Of a stretch of DNA of 64,000 nucleotides, positions 1-9,420 are shown piece after piece (position 1 is the stretch's first letter; each line of letters begins with the position of its first letter). The DNA lies in NCBI GenBank assembly GCA_947499715.1, contig CANMPL010000001.1, positions 310,001 through 374,000 on the forward strand, written 5' to 3'. Source of the stretch: an uncultured Paracoccaceae bacterium (GTDB taxonomy: Bacteria > Pseudomonadota > Alphaproteobacteria > Rhodobacterales > Rhodobacteraceae). Made by a program: the position numbers and the translations under genes. The notes beneath the pieces are model-generated. The model searched no databases. It saw only the letters and a program-made list of their open reading frames with translations, and was not told the origin of the DNA.

Positions 1-39
1 TCGGGCCATTCGGCAGGAAATTAAGCCAAAACCATCCCA

Positions 40-70
40 AAAACGAAAACGCCCCGCACAATGGCGGGGC
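40..70 (-). terminator. Rho-independent terminator of the peptide ABC operon
   Basis: A perfect 7-bp GC stem (51-57 with 64-70, six-base loop) lies 27 bases past the stop codon of the solute-binding protein gene. On the minus strand it is followed by a T-rich run (complement of 39-50). It should end the leftward transcript of the importer operon. Nothing else is seen in bases 1-96. Confidence 0.8.
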
Positions 71-96
71 GCTTCCAGTGATTGTTTCGATTTGGT

Positions 97-1647
97 TTAC
101 GCGACGGACCAACGCTCTGCCATGCGGGCGTTATCCATCTGCCAGAGGTTACCGACCACGTCAGGTGACTGAATCCGGTTGTTCACGGCCTGCACGTAGT
201 TGGCGAACATTGGGATCAGGACGCCACCTTCATCCCGCAGGATCTCTTGCATCTCGAAATACTGGCTGCGGCGCTTGTCGCTGTCGAGTTCGGCACGTGC
301 TGACAACAGCAGTTCCTGGAAGCGGGCGCTGTCTTTGCTGTCCCACTGGCTGTCATTCCACGGCACGCCTTCTTCGTAGGCGGTCGAGAACATCCAGTCT
401 TCGGTCGCGCGACCGGACCAGTAGCAGGCACAGAACGATTTCTTCAGCCAAACGTTGGACCAGTAACCATCGGATGGCTCTTGCACCACGTTGATGTTGA
501 TCCCGGCCTGAGCCGCGGAGGCCTGATACAGCTGAGCTGCGTCAACAGCACCTTCGAACGCAGCGTTTGACGCGCTGAGGTCGATGGTCAGAGAATCCAT
601 GCCTGCCTCTTTGAGGTAGAACTTTGCCTTATCGGCGTCGAATTCAGTCTGTTCCATCTCAGAGTGGTAGTATTGGTTCGCAGGCCCGATGGGCGTGTCG
701 TTACCAACAGCACCGTGACCCAGCAGGATCTTGTCGACGAGTTCCTGACGGTTGATGCCATACTTGAGCGCGCGACGGACGTTGACGTCATTGTATGGCG
801 ACGTGTCGGTCAGCATCGGGAAAGTATACTGCTGGTTGCCGGTAACTTCCTGAATACGCAGGGCGGGGTTCGCCTTGAGCAGTGCTTCGGTCTTAAAGTC
901 GATGCGGTTGATGGTATCAACCTGACCGGTCATCAGCGCGTTCATGCGTGCAGTGTTGTCGTTGATCGCGATGAATTCGACCTCATCAAAGAAGCCGGCG
1001 CTGTCGCCTTTGTAGTGACCTTCAAAGCGCTTACCGACAAAGCGGACGCCCGGATCAAAGGCCACAACGCTGTAGAGGCCCGTACCGATGCCCTGCGCGA
1101 TGGCGTTTTCGATGTTGCCCGCTGGGAACATCAGGATGTGATAATCCGACATCAGATATGGGAAGTCGGCGTTGCCGGAGGCAAGCGTGAACTGCACCTG
1201 ATGGTCGCCCAACTTCTTCATTTCGGTGATGGCTTCGACGATTGGCTTGGCGGCAGACTTTGATTCCTCACCGACGTGCATTTGCAGCGATTCAATCACG
1301 TCGTCAGCGCCAAATGGCTTGCCGTCGTGGAAGGTCACGCCCTGGCGCAGGTTGAATGTCCAGGTCTTGGCGTCTGCGGAAGCTTCCCAGCTTTCAGCCA
1401 GTTCGCCAACAAGGCTACCGTCAGCAGCAACTTCCGTCAGACAGTCAAAGACTGTGCCGTGTGCAGCAGCGATCATGAAAATGTCAGAGTGCGTCCGGCC
1501 ATCCCAGCTATCGGACGTGTTTGCGCCACCCAGACCTGCGGTCAGTTTACCGCCACGGGTTTGCGCACGCAGGGGCAGGCCAGTCAGGCCAAGTACACCT
1601 GCAGCAACACCGGTCTTGAGTAGACCGCGTCTGCTAAATTGAGTCAT
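97..1647 (-). CDS. Peptide/opine-type ABC transporter substrate-binding protein
   Basis: Periplasmic solute receptor of the SBP_bac_5 (DppA/OppA) family, 516 aa, the usual family size. The N-terminus carries a twin-arginine motif (SRRGLLK, residues 5-11), a hydrophobic stretch and a likely cleavage site after Ala28, so export by Tat is expected. The body has the family hallmarks, such as LAESWEAS-like and FHDGKPF segments near residues 80-115. The ATG is preceded by GGGAGA. It is the last gene of a leftward operon after two permeases and a fused ATPase. Family membership is clear; the ligand (di-/oligopeptide, opine or similar) cannot be told from sequence. Confidence 0.92.
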   Translation of the reverse strand: MTQFSRRGLLKTGVAAGVLGLTGLPLRAQTRGGKLTAGLGGANTSDSWDGRTHSDIFMIAAAHGTVFDCLTEVAADGSLVGELAESWEASADAKTWTFNLRQGVTFHDGKPFGADDVIESLQMHVGEESKSAAKPIVEAITEMKKLGDHQVQFTLASGNADFPYLMSDYHILMFPAGNIENAIAQGIGTGLYSVVAFDPGVRFVGKRFEGHYKGDSAGFFDEVEFIAINDNTARMNALMTGQVDTINRIDFKTEALLKANPALRIQEVTGNQQYTFPMLTDTSPYNDVNVRRALKYGINRQELVDKILLGHGAVGNDTPIGPANQYYHSEMEQTEFDADKAKFYLKEAGMDSLTIDLSASNAAFEGAVDAAQLYQASAAQAGININVVQEPSDGYWSNVWLKKSFCACYWSGRATEDWMFSTAYEEGVPWNDSQWDSKDSARFQELLLSARAELDSDKRRSQYFEMQEILRDEGGVLIPMFANYVQAVNNRIQSPDVVGNLWQMDNARMAERWSVA

Positions 1648-1671
1648 CGTATTCTCCCTATTTTACGACTT

Positions 1672-1716
1672 GGGCGTTTCCCGCCCGTATTGATCATCCC
1701 GCGATGCGGGGGTGAT
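1672..1716 (-). promoter_or_regulatory. Paired intergenic hairpins between ABC ATPase and binding-protein genes
   Basis: The 74-bp gap holds two inverted repeats: GGGCG/CGCCC (1672-1676 with 1682-1686), and ATCA-CCCGC/GCGGG-TGAT (1693-1716, with small bulges). There is no T-run. Such structures between an ABC ATPase and its binding-protein gene often stabilise one segment of the mRNA and allow a different protein ratio. That role is inferred here. Confidence 0.4.
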
Positions 1717-1721
1717 TCGGA

Positions 1722-3365
1722 TTACATCTTACCAACGGCAGCGTCGCCAATGTTATCAACTCCGCGTTCTTGCAGCAGATTTGTGAGCCAATCGGGGTCC
1801 ATTTCGGGCACCGAGGACAACAATAGGTCGGTATAGGCGTGGTGCGGTGGGGTAAACATTGCCTTCTTTTCCCCCTGCTCCACGACGCGGCCATCTTTCA
1901 TCACCACAACTTCGTCCGCAATTGCGCGAACTGTCGCAAGGTCGTGGGTGATGAACATGTAGCTGAGTTTGAGCTCATCTTGCAGTTTCGCCAGCAGGCG
2001 CAGGATGCCTTCGGCGACGAGTTGGTCGAGGGCAGAGGTCACCTCATCGCAGATGATGAACTTCGGCTCTGCCGCCAGCGCACGGGCGATGCCGATGCGT
2101 TGCTTTTGGCCGCCCGAAAGCTCGCTGGGCAGGCGGTTGAAATACTGTGACGGCTCTAGCTCGATCTGGTCGAGCAATTTATCGACGCGGGCGCGCAGGT
2201 CCTTGCCAGTCAGGCCGGAATAGAATTGCACAGGACGGGCGATGATATTGCCGATCGACATGCGCGGGTTCAGCGCGGTGTCAGCCATCTGATAGATCAT
2301 CTGCGCCTGACGCAGCTGGTCCTTGTTGCGCTTGCGGTAGTCGGCGGGCAGGACATTGCCGTCAAAGGCGATCTCGCCTGCTTTGGGCGGCAAAAGCCCG
2401 GTGATGCAGCGCGCGGTGGTGGATTTACCGGACCCGGATTCGCCCACAACGGCGACGGTGCGGCCTTCGTGGATATCAAAGCTGACGTCATGCAGCACCG
2501 GCACGGTGCCATAGGCCGCATCGACGTTGCGCACAGAGACCACCGGCACGGCACCACCGATCACGGCAGGTTTGGTCGGGCGTTCAAAGCTGCGCACGGC
2601 CCAAAGGCTTTTGGTGTAGTCCTGCGTCGGGGCCGACAGCATGGTGCGGGTGTCGGCGGTTTCGACCTCGTCCCCCTTGAGCAGCACTTTGATTTGGTCG
2701 GCCATTTGCGCGACGACAGCCAGATCGTGGGTGATATAGATCGCGGCGGTGTCATACTCTTCCACGATCTCGCGAATGCTGGCGAGCACCTCGATCTGGG
2801 TGGTCACGTCCAGCGCGGTGGTCGGTTCGTCAAAGATAATCAGGTCAGGACGGCAGGCCATAGCCATCGCTGTCATCGCGCGCTGCAACTGGCCGCCCGA
2901 GACCTGGTGCGGGTAGCGAAAGCCGATCTCTTCGGGGTTGGGTAGCCGCAGCTTTTCGTAGAGTTCGACCCCGTCGGCGATGCTTTCGGCCTTGGACATC
3001 ACGCCGTGCTGGGTGGGGCCCTCAAAATGCTGTTCAATGATCCGGTGCGCGGGATTGAAAGAGGCGGCAGCCGATTGCGCGACATAGGCGATGCGTTTGC
3101 CCAGAAGACTGCGTTTGACCGCGGCAGAGGCGTTCACAAGGTCGATGCCATCAAATTCAACCGACCCGCTGCTGATGCGCACGCCGTCACGGGTGAACCC
3201 CATCGCGGCAAGGCCAAGCGTCGATTTACCAGCGCCAGATTCCCCGATCAGGCCCAGCACCTCGCCCTTTTGCAGGGTCAGGTCGACACCATTGATAATG
3301 GGGTTCCATTTTTCGTCAGAGCGCCCCTCAAGGCGGATATCGCGGATCTTGAGAAGTGTGCTCAT
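1722..3365 (-). CDS. Fused dipeptide-type ABC ATPase (DppD-DppF-like)
   Basis: Cytoplasmic ATPase of the peptide importer, 547 aa, with two complete ABC domains in one chain. The first has Walker A GESGAGKS at residues 41-48, signature VSGGQLQRA, and Walker B ending in DEPTTALD. The second has GESGSGKS near residue 308, LSGGQKQRI, and CDEVTSALD. Both sites look catalytically intact. In Dpp/Opp systems these are usually two genes; fused forms are common in Rhodobacterales. The start overlaps the permease stop by ATGA, so translation is coupled. It should drive substrate uptake with the two permeases upstream. Confidence 0.93.
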   Translation of the reverse strand: MSTLLKIRDIRLEGRSDEKWNPIINGVDLTLQKGEVLGLIGESGAGKSTLGLAAMGFTRDGVRISSGSVEFDGIDLVNASAAVKRSLLGKRIAYVAQSAAASFNPAHRIIEQHFEGPTQHGVMSKAESIADGVELYEKLRLPNPEEIGFRYPHQVSGGQLQRAMTAMAMACRPDLIIFDEPTTALDVTTQIEVLASIREIVEEYDTAAIYITHDLAVVAQMADQIKVLLKGDEVETADTRTMLSAPTQDYTKSLWAVRSFERPTKPAVIGGAVPVVSVRNVDAAYGTVPVLHDVSFDIHEGRTVAVVGESGSGKSTTARCITGLLPPKAGEIAFDGNVLPADYRKRNKDQLRQAQMIYQMADTALNPRMSIGNIIARPVQFYSGLTGKDLRARVDKLLDQIELEPSQYFNRLPSELSGGQKQRIGIARALAAEPKFIICDEVTSALDQLVAEGILRLLAKLQDELKLSYMFITHDLATVRAIADEVVVMKDGRVVEQGEKKAMFTPPHHAYTDLLLSSVPEMDPDWLTNLLQERGVDNIGDAAVGKM

Positions 3366-4564
3366 TCTTTCAGCCCCGATGATTTATGCAGCATCCAGTC
3401 GACCACAAAGTTGACGGCCACGGTCAAGAGCGCGATGGCGCCCGCCGCAAGAAGCGGCGTGACAGCGGCCAGTGGCGCGAATTGTGCAAAGTTGATGAAA
3501 GGTGCGAGGTCTTTCACCATGGTGCCCCAGTCCGACAGCGGCGGCTGGATACCGACACCAAGGAAGGACAGCGCGGCGATGGTCAGGAACACAAAGCAGA
3601 AGCGCAGACCAAATTCAGCCAGCAGCGGCGCAGTCGCGTTTGGCAGGATTTCACGGAAGACAAGGTAGGCAAGGCCTTCACCGCGCAGCTTGGCGGCTTC
3701 GATATAGTCCATCACCACGATGTTCAGCGCCACGGCGCGGGCAAGACGGTAGACGCGGGTGCTGTCGATCACGGCGATAATCACCACCATGAAATAGGTC
3801 AGCGGGATGCCAATGCGCGGCGCCCAAACCGACGCGATGGTCATCAAGAGCAGCGCAAAGATCAGCGACGGGATCGCCATCAAAACGTCAACGCCGCGCG
3901 ATAGCAGTTGGTCAAGCCACCCACCCAATGTGGCCGCAAGAAAGCCCAGCGTCACACCAATCACAAAGGCCAGCAAGGTCGTGATAAAGGCAATCCCAAC
4001 GGTATTCTGCGCGCCATAGATCAGGCGGCTCAGGATATCTCGGCCAATGTTGTCGGTGCCCAGCGGGTAATCAGGGTTGCCGCCCGTCGCCACGTCGCCA
4101 CCCGGCAAGACGTTGGCCGCGCCAAGGATCTCGGCCTGTCCATAGGGCGCGATGGCCCCGGCAAAAATCGCGAAGATCGCGTAGATGATGATGACGAGGA
4201 TCCCAAAGGCCGCCGTCAATGGCATCGAACGAAAGAGCTTCTTGCTCCACTCGGTTCCGACGAATTTGCCAAATTGCTTGAACGCAAAAGCGGCGATCAT
4301 GGCGATGATCAGCCCCTGAATGGCCCAGCGGAAGAAAATGACAGAGGCAACAGGCACCCCCTGTTCGTTCATGAGGGGCTGAAAATAGAACCGCACCGCC
4401 CAGATCAGCAGGACAACACCAAAGACATAGCCAAAGGCCACGCTGAGCGGCATGTCCCGGAAGCCCGGAGCATTGCTTGTGGCCATCTGCCCGGCCCAAC
4501 GGAACCCAAACGCCAACGCCAGGATGGCAAGAAGAACGCCAACAATCCAAAGAATAGTAATCAT
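3362..4564 (-). CDS. Peptide ABC transporter permease (DppC-like)
   Basis: Inner-membrane permease of the BPD_transp_1 family, 400 aa, longer than the usual ~300 aa DppC. The first ~110 residues add two or three hydrophobic segments before the typical DppC part, which begins near residue 120 and contains the GTDNIGRDILSRLIYGA signature. The EAA loop is visible as EAAKLRGEGLAYLVFREILPN-like sequence near residue 290. Its ATGA overlaps join it to both neighbours. The extended N-terminus is the odd feature and resembles the longer DppC subunits of some alphaproteobacterial opine/peptide systems. Confidence 0.9.
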   Translation of the reverse strand: MITILWIVGVLLAILALAFGFRWAGQMATSNAPGFRDMPLSVAFGYVFGVVLLIWAVRFYFQPLMNEQGVPVASVIFFRWAIQGLIIAMIAAFAFKQFGKFVGTEWSKKLFRSMPLTAAFGILVIIIYAIFAIFAGAIAPYGQAEILGAANVLPGGDVATGGNPDYPLGTDNIGRDILSRLIYGAQNTVGIAFITTLLAFVIGVTLGFLAATLGGWLDQLLSRGVDVLMAIPSLIFALLLMTIASVWAPRIGIPLTYFMVVIIAVIDSTRVYRLARAVALNIVVMDYIEAAKLRGEGLAYLVFREILPNATAPLLAEFGLRFCFVFLTIAALSFLGVGIQPPLSDWGTMVKDLAPFINFAQFAPLAAVTPLLAAGAIALLTVAVNFVVDWMLHKSSGLKE

Positions 4565-5550
4565 TTCGGATGCCTCAGACGCGGGTTACTTAGGATGGAT
4601 AATATATCTGCCGTCAGGTTCAGCAGAATGTAGGCTGCCGCAAAGATCAGGCAGCAGGCCTGCACCACGGGGATGTCACGGATCTTGACGCTGTCGACGA
4701 AGAGCTGGCCGATGCCGGGGTAGACAAAGACCACCTCGACCACGACGACGCCGGTGATCAGATAGGCAAGGTTCAGGGCAATCACGTTGATGATTGGGGC
4801 CAGCGCATTGGGCAGCGCGTGTTTGACGATCACGCGCATTGGCGACATGCCTTTCAGGCGCGCCATTTCAATATAGGGGCTGGCCAGCAGGTTGATGATC
4901 GCTGCACGGGTCATCCGCATCATATGTGCGGTCACCACAAGGGTCAGCGTCAGGGCCGGCAGCAGGCTTTTCTCGATCCGTTCGGCGAAGGGCATACCGT
5001 CGTAGATGTTCGACAGGCTGGGCAGGATCGGGTTGAGCACGGCCAGAAACAGGATCAGCACATAAGCCATAAAGAATTCAGGGCTGGAGATTGAGCTGAG
5101 CGTGGTAATGTTGGCGACCCGGTCAAAGACCGAATTGCGGAAAAGCGCGGCCAGAACACCCAGAGCAACAGCAATCGGCACCGCGATCATCGCCGTCACC
5201 AAGGCGAGGAACAACGTGTTGGACAAACGCGGCGCGATCTGGTCGATCACACCGACGTCGCCCGCCCCACCAAGGTTGGTCCGAAAGTTGAGCTGCGCGA
5301 AACTGATCCCAAGATCACCCCGCAGGATCCCGCTGAGCCAGCTAAAGTAGCGGACCACAAGCGGCTGATCCAATCCCAGATCCCGCCGGATCGTTGCGAT
5401 CGCGTCTGGCGTCGCACCTTGCCCCAGGATGGCTTCGGCGAAGTCACCCGGTAGTGCATTTACAGCTAAGAAAATGACAATAGAGACAACAAGCAATGTC
5501 AGCAGGCCCAATAGCAGGCGCTGAACGACGATCGTGAGTACGTTTCCCAA
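4561..5550 (-). CDS. Peptide ABC transporter permease (DppB-like)
   Basis: Inner-membrane permease, 329 aa, with an N-terminal membrane segment (residues ~9-30), the DppB-type periplasmic region with the motif LGLDQPLVVRYFSWL, and a C-terminal BPD_transp_1 domain with an EAA-like loop (EMARLKGMSPMRVIVKHALP) near residues 225-245. It is the first importer gene. The start used is TTG, four bases after GGGGAAG; no better start is seen. A conspicuous inverted repeat lies just upstream (5571-5608). It probably pairs with the DppC-like subunit to form the channel. Confidence 0.9.
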   Translation of the reverse strand: MGNVLTIVVQRLLLGLLTLLVVSIVIFLAVNALPGDFAEAILGQGATPDAIATIRRDLGLDQPLVVRYFSWLSGILRGDLGISFAQLNFRTNLGGAGDVGVIDQIAPRLSNTLFLALVTAMIAVPIAVALGVLAALFRNSVFDRVANITTLSSISSPEFFMAYVLILFLAVLNPILPSLSNIYDGMPFAERIEKSLLPALTLTLVVTAHMMRMTRAAIINLLASPYIEMARLKGMSPMRVIVKHALPNALAPIINVIALNLAYLITGVVVVEVVFVYPGIGQLFVDSVKIRDIPVVQACCLIFAAAYILLNLTADILSILSNPRLRHPK

Positions 5551-5570
5551 AAAGCTTCCCCAAGTGGCTT

Positions 5571-5608
5571 GCCTTTTACACTAACGACCAAACTGGTCCT
5601 GTAAAGGC
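5571..5608. promoter_or_regulatory. Nested inverted repeat between pip and the ABC permease gene
   Basis: Outer arms GCCTTTTACA (5571-5580) and TGTAAAGGC (5600-5608) pair with one bulged T. Inside them GACCA (5586-5590) and TGGTC (5594-5598) pair around AAC. No T-run follows on the minus strand, so a simple terminator is unlikely. It touches the pip stop codon and ends 20 bases before the permease start. It could be an operator or an mRNA attenuator for the importer genes. Confidence 0.45.
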
Positions 5609-6597
5609 TAAAGCCCGAGTACCTTGGGATTGCTGGCAAATCTGTCCATTGTGCGCACAAGTTCAGCACTGATGCCCGGTTCGGACAGCGCGTGCCCGGC
5701 CCGCCCGATCATGTGCAGGCGGGCATTTGGCCAGGCGGCCGCAAGCTTATGAGCAGAGACAGGCGGGCAGATCATGTCATAGCGTCCCTGCACGATCACG
5801 GCCGGGATATGCGTAATCCGGTCAAGGCAATCCATGATCTGGCGGTCCTTGCCCAGAAAGCCGCCATTGACGAAATAATGGTTTTCAAGTCGCGAAAAGG
5901 CGCGCGCGTAGTCCGCGGGGCTTTCGCCGGTCACGCCGTCGCTGCCCATTGCGGCCAGCGCATTTTCCCACGTGGCCCAGGCGCGGGCATAGCGGGTTTC
6001 CTGCGTCAGATCCCCGCTGAACAGCCGCCGGTGATAGGCGGCGATCATATCGTCACGCTCATCCTCTGGGATCAGTTTGACGAAGCGTTCCCACAGGTCC
6101 GGCCAGAACCGCCCAGCGCCGCCGCCGTAAAACCAGTCAAGCTCTGCCTTGGTCATCAGGAACACACCGCGCAGCACAAAGGCGGACGTCCGGTCAGGGT
6201 AGCTTTGGCCGTAGATCAACGAAAGGGTCGCACCCCAGCTGCCGCCAAAGACAATCCAGCGGTCGATGCCAAGGGTCGTGCGGATCAGTTCGATATCCGC
6301 CACCAGATGCCAAGTGGTGTTGTTTTCAACGCTGGCATGAGGGCGTGACCGCCCACAGCCGCGCTGATCAAACAGGATCACGCGATAGACGGATGGATCA
6401 AAGTAGCGCCGCATCGCAGGGCTGCACCCGCCGCCTGGACCACCGTGCAGGACGACAACCGGGATGCCATCAGGATTGCCGCATTGTTCCACGTAAATAC
6501 GATGCCCATCGCCCACGTCCAGCATCCGCTGATCGAACGGGTCAATCGGCGGGTATAAATACGCGGTTGCGCTCTTTTGGCTCAGGACCTTATCCAT
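5608..6597 (-). CDS. pip: Proline iminopeptidase
   Basis: Alpha/beta-hydrolase of peptidase family S33, 329 aa, which removes N-terminal proline from peptides. Visible are the oxyanion motif HGGPGGG near residue 52, FDQRGCGRS near 77, the nucleophile elbow GGSWGATL (Ser near residue 120), and a C-terminal catalytic His in GRAGHALSE. There is no signal peptide, so it should be cytoplasmic. It is read in the same direction as the peptide importer, 57 bases upstream, which suggests import and hydrolysis of proline-containing peptides. Co-transcription is inferred. Confidence 0.93.
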   Translation of the reverse strand: MDKVLSQKSATAYLYPPIDPFDQRMLDVGDGHRIYVEQCGNPDGIPVVVLHGGPGGGCSPAMRRYFDPSVYRVILFDQRGCGRSRPHASVENNTTWHLVADIELIRTTLGIDRWIVFGGSWGATLSLIYGQSYPDRTSAFVLRGVFLMTKAELDWFYGGGAGRFWPDLWERFVKLIPEDERDDMIAAYHRRLFSGDLTQETRYARAWATWENALAAMGSDGVTGESPADYARAFSRLENHYFVNGGFLGKDRQIMDCLDRITHIPAVIVQGRYDMICPPVSAHKLAAAWPNARLHMIGRAGHALSEPGISAELVRTMDRFASNPKVLGL

Positions 6598-6603
6598 GTC
6601 AGA

Positions 6604-6613
6604 CCTATATAGG
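6604..6613. promoter_or_regulatory. Palindromic -10-like element in the pip/ubiG divergent region
   Basis: CCTATATAGG is a perfect 10-bp palindrome in the 54-bp gap between divergent pip and ubiG. It offers a -10-like TATATA in both directions. The same palindrome occurs at 24510-24519 in another divergent gap. No good -35 partner is seen here, so promoter assignment is tentative. Confidence 0.4.
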
Positions 6614-6651
6614 GCTTACGTCCCGAAAATCATGACAGGCGATGGAACGCA

Positions 6652-7389
6652 ATGACCACCGACACAATCGACCCCGCAGAGATCGCAAAGTTCGAGGCTA
6701 TGGCCGCCGAATGGTGGGACCCGGCGGGCAAGTTCAAACCGCTGCACATGATGAACCCGGTGCGGCTGGACTATATCACACGTCAGGTCGCGGCAGAGTT
6801 TGATCGCGATCTGGGCACATCGAACCCGTTCAAGGGATTGCGGATTCTGGATATCGGCTGCGGTGGCGGGTTGCTGTGTGAACCCATGGCGCGGTTGGGC
6901 GCCACGATTGTTGGGGTGGATGCCGCCCCGCGCAACATTCCGGTGGCGCAAATTCATGCCGAACAATCCGGGTTAGAGATTGATTATCGCATCGGCACGG
7001 CAGAGGCGATGGCCGCAGCGGGCGAACAATTTGACGTGGTGCTGAACATGGAAGTGGTCGAACACGTCGCCGATCCGCAAGGATTTCTGACCGCCTGTCA
7101 GCAATTGCTGAAACCCGGCGGGCTGCACCTGTGTTCGACGATCAACCGCAACCCCAAGTCCTTTGCCATGGCGATTGTAGGTGCCGAATGGGTGATGCGC
7201 TGGCTGCCCAAGGGCACCCATGAATGGGACAAGTTCATCACCCCTGATGAACTTTTCGCGCTGCTGGAAAAGGCCGGTCTGACGCCGGTGGATCGCAAGG
7301 GCTATGTGTTCAATTTCCTGAACTTCAGCTGGTCAATCTCTGACCGGGATCTGTCGGTGAACTACGTCACCGCGGCGACAAAGCCTTAG
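6652..7389 (+). CDS. ubiG: Ubiquinone biosynthesis O-methyltransferase UbiG
   Basis: S-adenosylmethionine-dependent O-methyltransferase that carries out both O-methylations of ubiquinone synthesis, 245 aa (E. coli UbiG is 240). It begins with the family N-terminus ending in [14 protein letters not shown] motif I is [10 protein letters not shown] near residues 65-75, followed by GVDAA and the VEHVADP post-motif near 135. It ends in the UbiG-typical VTAATKP-like tail. It is transcribed divergently from pip, and its 3' end overlaps the convergent acetyltransferase gene by four bases. Confidence 0.95.
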   Translation: MTTDTIDPAEIAKFEAMAAEWWDPAGKFKPLHMMNPVRLDYITRQVAAEFDRDLGTSNPFKGLRILDIGCGGGLLCEPMARLGATIVGVDAAPRNIPVAQIHAEQSGLEIDYRIGTAEAMAAAGEQFDVVLNMEVVEHVADPQGFLTACQQLLKPGGLHLCSTINRNPKSFAMAIVGAEWVMRWLPKGTHEWDKFITPDELFALLEKAGLTPVDRKGYVFNFLNFSWSISDRDLSVNYVTAATKP

Positions 7390-8168
7390 TAGGCCTTGCG
7401 CAGGACCCCGACGATTGATTCCGTATGGGCAAACCCCATGCGTCGGTAAAGCCGCCCCGCAGCACCATCGGTTTCGGCGACGATCACCGGGGTCGCATCG
7501 GGCGCGCGATCCAGCACCCAAAGGCGGCAATGCCGCAAGAGCGCCGCACAGATGCCGCGCCGGCGGTGGCTTTTGCGGGTTTCCACATGCTGATAACGGG
7601 CGACGTCTGCGTCATGGAACATCCCCATTTGCGCCACAAGCAAATCGCCGTCAAACGCGCCAAACCATTGGCCCAGCCCGCGCGCGATTTGCTGGCGACG
7701 CCCGGTGTTGCGCCGTTGCAGATAGTGGACATGACTGTCGGCGGGGTGGCCTTCTTCTACGCCGATCTCGAGCGCGAGGGCGAGGGCCTGACCCCAATCC
7801 TGTTCAGTCTCTAACCTGCGTAAAGTGATGCCTTTTGGCACATCGGCCTGCGCGATTTCACCCGCAAGCGTCAGGGCATCACAAAGGTCGCGTTCGTAAC
7901 CCGCCGTCTCAAACGGGGGTGCAACGCGGTTGGCATCAAGGCCCGGTATATCCCAGACCATGGCGCGGTGCTTGGCACCCGGAAAGTGGGCTTGAAAGGC
8001 AACCTCCAGCGCGGCGAGGTCGAGATCATCACGTTTGAGGATCAATTGGTTGCCCATCCAGAAGTCAGGCTCTGCCGGGGTTTGCTGCACCCAGTAGTCG
8101 CCCATATCCGTCACATGGCTTAGCCCGTCCAGCACCAGAAGTTCACTGCGCAGCGAGAGCGATTTCAT
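7386..8168 (-). CDS. GNAT-family N-acetyltransferase
   Basis: 260 aa. The C-terminal half is a GNAT fold: the acetyl-CoA loop is seen as [16 protein letters not shown] near residues 195-210, followed by [16 protein letters not shown]. The N-terminal ~130 residues do not match a family I recognise and may be a degenerate second GNAT-like half. Its ATGA overlap with the upstream MarR gene implies one transcript. Substrate unknown. Confidence 0.8.
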   Translation of the reverse strand: MKSLSLRSELLVLDGLSHVTDMGDYWVQQTPAEPDFWMGNQLILKRDDLDLAALEVAFQAHFPGAKHRAMVWDIPGLDANRVAPPFETAGYERDLCDALTLAGEIAQADVPKGITLRRLETEQDWGQALALALEIGVEEGHPADSHVHYLQRRNTGRRQQIARGLGQWFGAFDGDLLVAQMGMFHDADVARYQHVETRKSHRRRGICAALLRHCRLWVLDRAPDATPVIVAETDGAAGRLYRRMGFAHTESIVGVLRKAY

Positions 8169-8602
8169 TCCTGAAGCTTGGCCCGCAGCGCGCGCAGAAC
8201 CGGCAGGGTCGCCTTGACCCTTTCATCGCCAACGGTGCTGACCGCGTCAGAGATCAGCGGCGCGATGGCAGCAAGGGCGGCGTCACGGGCGGCAAGGCCA
8301 GAGGGGCTTAGCGATACCATTTTGCGCCGCGCATCATCCCAATCGGGGCGCACATGCACCCACCCGGCCCATTCCAGTTTCGCCAGCGTATTGGTCATCG
8401 CACCACGGGTCAGGTGGAACGAGCGTGCCAGCTGCGCGGGGGATTTTTCCGCCGTGCTATGGGCCAGATGGTTCAGCACCATGAAGTGCGACAGTTCCAT
8501 TCCCTTGGGCAAGACACGCGCAACAGACATCCGGGCCAGCTGATCCACGGCCAGAAGTTCAGAAAAGAGCGTCACAGCAAGGTTTTGGTTCTGGTCAGAC
8601 AT
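8165..8602 (-). CDS. MarR-family transcriptional regulator
   Basis: Winged-helix DNA-binding protein, 145 aa, standard MarR length. The recognition region is visible as SPAQLARSFHLTRGAMTNTL near residues 55-75, followed by a wing with RPDWDDARRKMVSLSPSG. It sits between a nitrilase-family gene (TGATG overlap) and a GNAT gene, so it is co-transcribed rather than divergent. Target genes and ligand cannot be read from the sequence. Confidence 0.88.
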   Translation of the reverse strand: MSDQNQNLAVTLFSELLAVDQLARMSVARVLPKGMELSHFMVLNHLAHSTAEKSPAQLARSFHLTRGAMTNTLAKLEWAGWVHVRPDWDDARRKMVSLSPSGLAARDAALAAIAPLISDAVSTVGDERVKATLPVLRALRAKLQE

Positions 8603-9420
8603 CAGGGTCCTGAAAAGGGGCGGTCATGCGACAGCGAGGGGATACGTTGCCGTGCTTGTGCCACTTCAGAGAGGTCCAGATCAACAGTTGCTGTGCCGGT
8701 GGTGGTGCCCATGTCCAAAATCACCTCTCCCCAAGGGTTCACCACCATGCTGTGACCATAGGTCATTCGAGGCTTGGGGTGCGTCACATGGGTGCCGGTC
8801 TGGGCGGCGGCGATAATGAAACATCCCGTCTCAATCGCGCGGGCACGCAGAAGCGGTTCCCAATGGGCCGCACCGGTGACGGGGGAAAAGGCAGAAGGGA
8901 TCAGGATGATATCTGCGCCCTGCTGCGCGAGTGTTCGGTAAAGGTGGGGAAAGCGCAGATCGTAGCAGATGGTAAGGCCGATCATGGCGTCCGGGGTCTG
9001 CGCCAGGACGGCCTGCGATCCGGGTCTGTAGCGGGCGCTTTCGCGGTATTTCTCTTTCTTGGACACTTCCACATCGAACATATGGATCTTGTCATAGCGG
9101 GCGGCGATCTGGCCTGCGGGGTCGATCAGAAAGGACCGATTGGCAAAGCGGTCATCGCCCGCCACAGCAAGCGACCCGATGGACAGCCAGCGGCCATGCT
9201 GCGCGGCGAGGGCGGACAGGTCGGCGAGCGTCGGATCCTGATCTTCGGGCTGCACAAGTGCCGTCTGCTGCGCGGCATCGGTGGTGATGAAACCGGTCAC
9301 CTCTGGCGTGCAGACAAGATCCGCGCCTGCGGCATAGCAGGTTTCAATCGCGGCCCGCGTGATGGGCAGGTTTTGCGCCGGGTCGTCGCCGACGCAAAGC
9401 TGGGTCAGCCCGACCTTCAC
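8602..9420 (-). CDS. Carbon-nitrogen hydrolase (Nit1/Nit2-type amidase)
   Basis: Nitrilase-superfamily amidase, 272 aa. The Glu-Lys-Cys triad is recognisable: Glu in CTPEVTGF near residue 39, Lys in YDKIHMFDVE near 111, Cys in TICYDLRFPHLY near 152. This pattern fits the Nit branch that hydrolyses deaminated glutathione or omega-amides. The start is GTG, overlapping the grxC stop as GTGA. The link to glutaredoxin fits a thiol-metabolism role, but that is inference. Confidence 0.9.
   Translation of the reverse strand: MKVGLTQLCVGDDPAQNLPITRAAIETCYAAGADLVCTPEVTGFITTDAAQQTALVQPEDQDPTLADLSALAAQHGRWLSIGSLAVAGDDRFANRSFLIDPAGQIAARYDKIHMFDVEVSKKEKYRESARYRPGSQAVLAQTPDAMIGLTICYDLRFPHLYRTLAQQGADIILIPSAFSPVTGAAHWEPLLRARAIETGCFIIAAAQTGTHVTHPKPRMTYGHSMVVNPWGEVILDMGTTTGTATVDLDLSEVAQARQRIPSLSHDRPFSGP

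Noticed and set aside
2226-2945. 239-codon plus-strand frame opposite the ABC ATPase gene
   Set aside because: Composition is His/Gly/Arg-rich and it lies wholly within the ATPase domains.
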